From Acidobacteriota bacterium (GTDB lineage Bacteria; Acidobacteriota; Terriglobia; Acidiferrales; UBA7541), in assembly GCA_003224175.1 (NCBI GenBank), contig QHYQ01000185.1:1-34680 (forward strand): a stretch of 34,680 nucleotides of DNA, read 5' to 3'. This document shows, piece by piece, positions 31,169 to 34,680 of this stretch; within the stretch, counting starts at the first letter, position 1, and every line of letters begins with the position of its first letter. Made by a program: the position numbers and the translations under genes. The notes beneath the pieces are model-generated. The model was given only the letters and a program-made list of their open reading frames with translations, was not told the DNA's origin and made no database searches.

Positions 31169-33148
31169 CTAAAGCGACGCAGCGTCGATCTCCACCGGAG
31201 CTGACGGAGGCGCCTTGGATCCTGCGGGTGGCGGCGCCAAGCGAATCTCCGCAAGTTCACTGATCAGATTGGCCGCCCAGCGATAAATATTGTGTTCGCG
31301 CACGGTGCGGCGCAGGGCCTGCATACGCCTTTCGATTTCCGCCGCGGGCATTTCCAGCGCGGTGTGAATGGCGTCCGCAATCACTTCGGTATCGTAGGGA
31401 TTCACGATGAGCGCGTCGTGAAGCTCTCGACTGGCGCCCGCAAAACGGCTCAGGATGAGCACGCCGCGATCATCATCGCGCGCCGCGACGTATTCTTTGG
31501 CCACGAGATTCATGCCGTCATGCAGTGACGTGACCAAGCACAAGTCCGAAGCGCGATAAAACCGCTCGATCTCCTGATGGCTGTGGTGGCGCTTCAGCAG
31601 CACGATCGGTTTCCACTGATTCGTCACGAAGCGCCGGCAGATGCGATTGGCTTCCGCTTCTATATCGGCGTAAAGCTCCAGATAACGCTTGATCTGCATG
31701 CGGCTGGGCGCGCCAATCTGAACGAACGCGAACTTGCCCTGGTAGTAGGGATATTTCTCGAGGAAGCGCTCGATTCCGCGGAAGCGTTCGAGAATTCCTT
31801 TGGTGTAATCGACGCGGTCCACGCCCACGCCCATGAACTTGGCCTGCACTCCCACACCGGCCAGCAGCGCGGCGCGATCCACGTAAGGCGATTCGCGGCT
31901 CTCCGCGTCGCGGTCGTCGGTGAAGTCGATGCTGATCGGAAACGGCCGCACGCGCGTAAGATTACCGCCGCGATTCACGGTGAAGCCCTCCCACTCGATG
32001 CGGCACTCCACGGCGTGATCCACGGTTTCCAGAAAATTGTTGCAATGGTTCTGAATGTGGAAGCCGACCAGGTCCGCGCCGAGCAATCCATCCACGAGTT
32101 CGCGCTCCCATGGACAGATTCCGAAAGCCTCCGCATTCGGCCAGGGGATATGCCAGAAAATGGCCACGCGCGCGTCGGGGCGTTCGTTTTTGATCATGCG
32201 CGGCAGCAACGCGAAATGATAGTCCTGCACCAGAATGAACGGCTTCTGCGTATCCGCGATCTCCTCGAGCACCGCATCGGCGAATTTACGATTGACCTGC
32301 TGGTAGTATTCCCAGTTCTCCGAGCGAAAGATCGGCCGCGTGTGCGCGATATGGCAAAGGGGCCAGAGCCCCTCGTTGGCGAACCCGAAGTAGTAGCCGT
32401 TTTCCTCTTCATGGCTCAGCCATACGCGTCTGAGCGTATATTGCGGCTCAGCGGGCGGCACGCGCAGCCGATCGTGTTCGTCGACCGCTTCGCGATCGGC
32501 ATCGCCGCTGGCCTCGGCAATCCAGGTGCCGTCGCAGGAGCGTAGAATCGGTTCGAGCGCCGTCACCAGGCCGCTCGCGGGAATCACGATTTCCAGATTG
32601 CCGTTCTGCCGCGTGTGAATATAAGGCTCGCGATTCGAGACCACGACCAGGCGCCTCTGCTGCAGCTGCTTGCGCACATGCACGGAAAGACGATCGGACG
32701 TCCACAGCGACTCGGCCGTCTCCCGCAAATGCGCTTCGCGTTCCGCCGCGGCCCGTGCCTCCTGCAGGGACTTCACCACGCCTTCCATCTCTTTCGCCAA
32801 AGGCCCCAGCAGTTCGCTTCGCGGCGCGGCCACTTCTCCGGGTTTCCCGCTACGCGAAGCCTTCAGCCATTGGGCGGCCTTGCTGATCGGGCTCATCAAG
32901 CTCCAGCGAATGATCAAAAACGTGATCAGCACGATCAGCAGAACTTCCAGCGAAACGTGGATCAGTGTCTGCCGCCAGATCACCGAGCTTTGGTCGCGGA
33001 TAAAACTGGCATCATGAAAAACGGCCAGTCCCATCGCTTTGCCGTCCGCGCGGTGCATCGATAGCATCTGCGCGTGGTAAAACCTCGTCCCGAGCGTCAG
33101 AAAAATCCCGTTTCCGTCCGGGCTCAGGGGATCGATCTTGGGCGTCAA
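31169..33148 (-). CDS. otsA: membrane-anchored trehalose-6-phosphate synthase (GT20), N-terminus damaged
   Basis: 659 residues as read from TTG 33148. Residues 1-60 look like the end of a periplasmic sensor domain, followed by one membrane helix (65-83, IHVSLEVLLIVLITFLIIRW), a HAMP-like and coiled-coil part (84-160), then the GT20 domain (166-640): VVVSNREPY, FWHIPWPNAEAFGICPWE, GADLVGFHIQNHCNNFLE, VGVDRVDYTKGILERFRG, LLKRHHSHQE and SLHDGMNLVAKEYVAAR. All hallmark sites of UDP-glucose / glucose-6-phosphate binding are there, so catalysis should be intact. Reaction: synthesis of trehalose-6-phosphate. The real first start appears to be the MRFSLRL... at 33230 in another frame; see the finding. 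No otsB is visible. Confidence 0.85.
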   Translation of the reverse strand: MTPKIDPLSPDGNGIFLTLGTRFYHAQMLSMHRADGKAMGLAVFHDASFIRDQSSVIWRQTLIHVSLEVLLIVLITFLIIRWSLMSPISKAAQWLKASRSGKPGEVAAPRSELLGPLAKEMEGVVKSLQEARAAAEREAHLRETAESLWTSDRLSVHVRKQLQQRRLVVVSNREPYIHTRQNGNLEIVIPASGLVTALEPILRSCDGTWIAEASGDADREAVDEHDRLRVPPAEPQYTLRRVWLSHEEENGYYFGFANEGLWPLCHIAHTRPIFRSENWEYYQQVNRKFADAVLEEIADTQKPFILVQDYHFALLPRMIKNERPDARVAIFWHIPWPNAEAFGICPWERELVDGLLGADLVGFHIQNHCNNFLETVDHAVECRIEWEGFTVNRGGNLTRVRPFPISIDFTDDRDAESRESPYVDRAALLAGVGVQAKFMGVGVDRVDYTKGILERFRGIERFLEKYPYYQGKFAFVQIGAPSRMQIKRYLELYADIEAEANRICRRFVTNQWKPIVLLKRHHSHQEIERFYRASDLCLVTSLHDGMNLVAKEYVAARDDDRGVLILSRFAGASRELHDALIVNPYDTEVIADAIHTALEMPAAEIERRMQALRRTVREHNIYRWAANLISELAEIRLAPPPAGSKAPPSAPVEIDAASL

Positions 33149-33230
33149 CGACGGAAAAGTGCTCTCCAGAGCGGCGGATCAACGCGATGCACACGATCAC
33201 TGGAAGCATCAGCCGCAGACTAAATCTCAT
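33149..33230 (-). pseudogene. remnant of the TPS N-terminal membrane segment (other frame)
   Basis: ATG 33230 begins MRFSLRLMLPVIVCIALIRRS, a positively charged start plus membrane helix as seen at the N-terminus of membrane-anchored TPS proteins. The TPS frame itself is open upstream only to a TGA at 33179-33181 and reads SAALESTFPSLTPKID there. The two frames meet at about 33178. Confidence 0.55.
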
Positions 33231-33859
33231 ACGATTTCCTCACCGCATGCAGGCCGGAAAAATTCCTGCATCGCGCGCGGGCTCGCCGGGGTTGCCTTTG
33301 ATCGCTTCAAAAATCACCTGCTTGTGCCACAATTCGTGGTCACTTCTGAATTTAGTTTTTGCCGGCTTGCTCAGGAGTTCTGGCTGGGGAGAGCGAGTGG
33401 GAGCTGCTGCCGGGCTGGTAAGCAATCAGCTAAGCTCGTGTGTTTTGACTCAGTTTGACCTCTTCCCCTTATCTGAGTCTCGAAGGGCCTCATTGGAACG
33501 CCGCGTTGCAGTTTCGCTCCCGACGGCCGCAATGTAACCCCGGTCGCGACAGTTCACGCGGGCGCATCGCCCCGCCACGGGCACTCTCCACTAATTATCT
33601 CAGCCATTCCCGCCAAGACCATACCAGGAACAGTGTAAGAAACGAATTGCCATCGTGAGTCCCTAGGCAAAAGCTCAGCCGTTCATTCGGGGCACTTCGT
33701 CCTCCAGGGACATTTCTCCAGAGCGGCCGGACAGGCCCTGATTGCCCACTCGGACAGGTAGGAAAACCTGTCCTTCCTCGGTTCGCTCGACCAGTAGAGG
33801 GCATTTGCCAATGCAGATTATCCTGAGACGCTCGCGTCTTCCATCAGGAGTGTAATTCC
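33231..33859. other. 629-bp intergenic region
   Basis: No supported gene; a 61-codon minus-strand frame at 33240-33425 is not protein-like. It holds the hairpin at 33752-33773 and a weak stem AGACG/CGTCT near 33829-33842. This gap is a candidate for further small-RNA inspection but shows no terminator. Confidence 0.35.
33752..33773 (+). promoter_or_regulatory. 8-bp inverted repeat upstream of the zinc-ribbon gene
   Basis: GGACAGGT (33752-33759), AGGAAA, ACCTGTCC (33766-33773), with another GGACAGG at 33729-33735. It may be an operator or a leader hairpin about 90 bp before the ATG at 33860. Confidence 0.4.
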
Positions 33860-34513
33860 ATGGGCTCAGCCGCTGCTTCCATTGATAGCGACCTCTTCTG
33901 CGAACGTTGCGGCGAGGTCTACGCCCCCAAGAAGCCCGTCTGCGCCGGCTGCGGCTCGGCGCCCGCGCGGCATTGGCTTCAGCTCACCAGCCTTTTGACG
34001 CTTGGACTAGCCACGTTCTGCAATTCGCTGGTCTGCTGGTTTTTGCTGCCTGGCCTGGTGGGCCGCCATGACGCGGGTATCTTTCGGGGCTGGCTCTGGT
34101 TAGACGAGAAGGCTTCGCTCTATGGCTGGGCGCCTATCATTCTGGGCATCTTGGCCTGGGACTATCTTGTCTGGCGCAATTCGCGGCGGGCGCGTCAAAC
34201 CGAGCACAAGATCAAAAGCTGGATTACGCGCAAGCTGCTCACCTTCGTTCTGGTCACGTCTGTGGCCCCCATTCTTCCCTGGTGGATCCCTGCCGGGCAG
34301 CCGCCTGATAGCTTTCTCGCTCGCCTCTCGCGCTATCCGGGATTGCCTTCGAGTCTCGCTTGGCTTACGGTTACGCTCGTGCTCGTTCTTCTCTGCTTGA
34401 ATCCCTCGACCCGCGATTCCCTGCTCGGCCATGGCAGGGTTTTGAGCCTCATCAGCATAGCCACGCTCTTGGTGCTCCTGGCGATGACCTTCCTCGGCTG
34501 GTCCTTGACCTAA
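33860..34513 (+). CDS. zinc-ribbon membrane protein of unknown function
   Basis: 217 residues. N-terminal zinc ribbon Cys14-x2-Cys17 ... Cys28-x2-Cys31 (CERCGEVYAPKKPVCAGCG). Then about five membrane helices (41-68, 87-105, 126-145, 163-180, 190-215). No known transport or enzyme motif is present. Zinc-ribbon plus membrane proteins are common, unnamed and diverse. ATG 33860 is preceded by AGGAG (33846-33850) 9 bases upstream. It stands between the TPS gene and a transposase tail. Confidence 0.8.
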   Translation: MGSAAASIDSDLFCERCGEVYAPKKPVCAGCGSAPARHWLQLTSLLTLGLATFCNSLVCWFLLPGLVGRHDAGIFRGWLWLDEKASLYGWAPIILGILAWDYLVWRNSRRARQTEHKIKSWITRKLLTFVLVTSVAPILPWWIPAGQPPDSFLARLSRYPGLPSSLAWLTVTLVLVLLCLNPSTRDSLLGHGRVLSLISIATLLVLLAMTFLGWSLT

Positions 34514-34552
34514 TAAGCGCGACGTAACGGTGCGCGACTTTAAAGTGAGAAC

Positions 34553-34680
34553 TCACGCCGTTCGGGCCTCCCAGTAGTCCTCGAATTTGCCGCTCATGTG
34601 ACAGCAACGAAGGGCGATGATGGCGTTGGCTCCACGGACGGTCCAGAACATCCCTGACTGTTTGAGCCTGCCCATGACGG
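34553..34680 (-). mobile_element. C-terminal end of a transposase (partial, right edge)
   Basis: The minus-strand frame from the edge gives 41 residues ending at TGA (34553-34555). RLKQSGMFWTVRGANAIIAL followed by RCCHMSGKFEDYWEARTA is the known end of a family of bacterial transposases (R-[ML]-K-x-[SA]-G-M-x-W-[ST]-V-x-GA-x-AI). I recall it from ISKra4-type elements but cannot be sure of the family from this piece. The inverted repeat of the element was not identified; it would lie between 34514 and 34552 or in a nearby part of the gap. Confidence 0.7.

Noticed and set aside
31577-32545. 322-codon plus-strand frame opposite the TPS gene
   Set aside because: GT20 motifs are all on the minus strand; the plus frame has shadow composition.
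33240-33425. 61-codon minus-strand frame before the TPS start as a small gene
   Set aside because: No ribosome site, no recognisable pattern, and its position is that of the TPS leader.

Overview
The window looks like part of an Acidobacteriota chromosome, probably class Terriglobia. That is inferred from the high G+C content, the many secreted or lipoprotein genes with Acidobacteria-type families (DUF4382, DUF6632, sedolisin with Kumamolisin-type prodomain, PEGA, TonB C-terminal proteins), several PilZ proteins, and short dispersed extragenic repeats. No rRNA, tRNA, CRISPR array or complete mobile element was found. The only mobile-element trace is a transposase tail cut by the right edge.

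Layout. 1-3.7 kb: tail of an unknown gene, secreted amidohydrolase, bactofilin-like membrane protein, small secreted protein. 3.9-9.8 kb: receiver-only response regulator, PEGA lipoprotein, a DUF6632 gene split in two, a PilZ gene with a small membrane/secreted neighbour, EVE-domain protein, a secreted double NTF2-like protein, a second PilZ gene, DUF2127 membrane protein. 10.4-18.2 kb: DUF4118 histidine kinase, a double TonB-C protein, a sedolisin protease interrupted by an amber codon, then an apparent operon of membrane protein, PilZ protein and TonB-C protein. 18.4-25.5 kb: secreted octaheme cytochrome c, NarL-type response regulator facing a receiver-PAS-PAS-kinase hybrid, cystathionine gamma-lyase/synthase family enzyme, and a second double NTF2-like protein. 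25.7-34.7 kb: DMT (DUF486) protein, an outer-membrane beta-barrel gene with a decayed tandem copy, VOC protein, secreted hypothetical protein, DUF4382 lipoprotein, membrane-anchored trehalose-6-phosphate synthase, zinc-ribbon membrane protein, transposase tail.

Functional themes. Signalling is dense: two HisKA_3-type kinases (one with its own receiver), one NarL regulator, one stand-alone receiver and three PilZ (c-di-GMP binding family) proteins. Many other products are exported. Most genes are single transcription units in alternating orientation, so the window reads as ordinary accessory/housekeeping chromosome rather than an island.

The most striking feature is the number of recently broken or split genes: DUF6632 (5-bp tandem duplication), sedolisin (Tyr to amber), PilZ/TonB (T-run frame break), the TPS sensor N-terminus (deletion plus frame change), the beta-barrel tandem copy (deletion plus frameshift), and possibly the small gene before the first PilZ gene. 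I did not find a convincing new multi-gene system. The best candidates for something undescribed are the PilZ/TonB-C pair, the paired NTF2-like family with a CxNPCxS[VL]PY linker, and an orphan intrinsic terminator that implies an unannotated small transcript near 10.2 kb.
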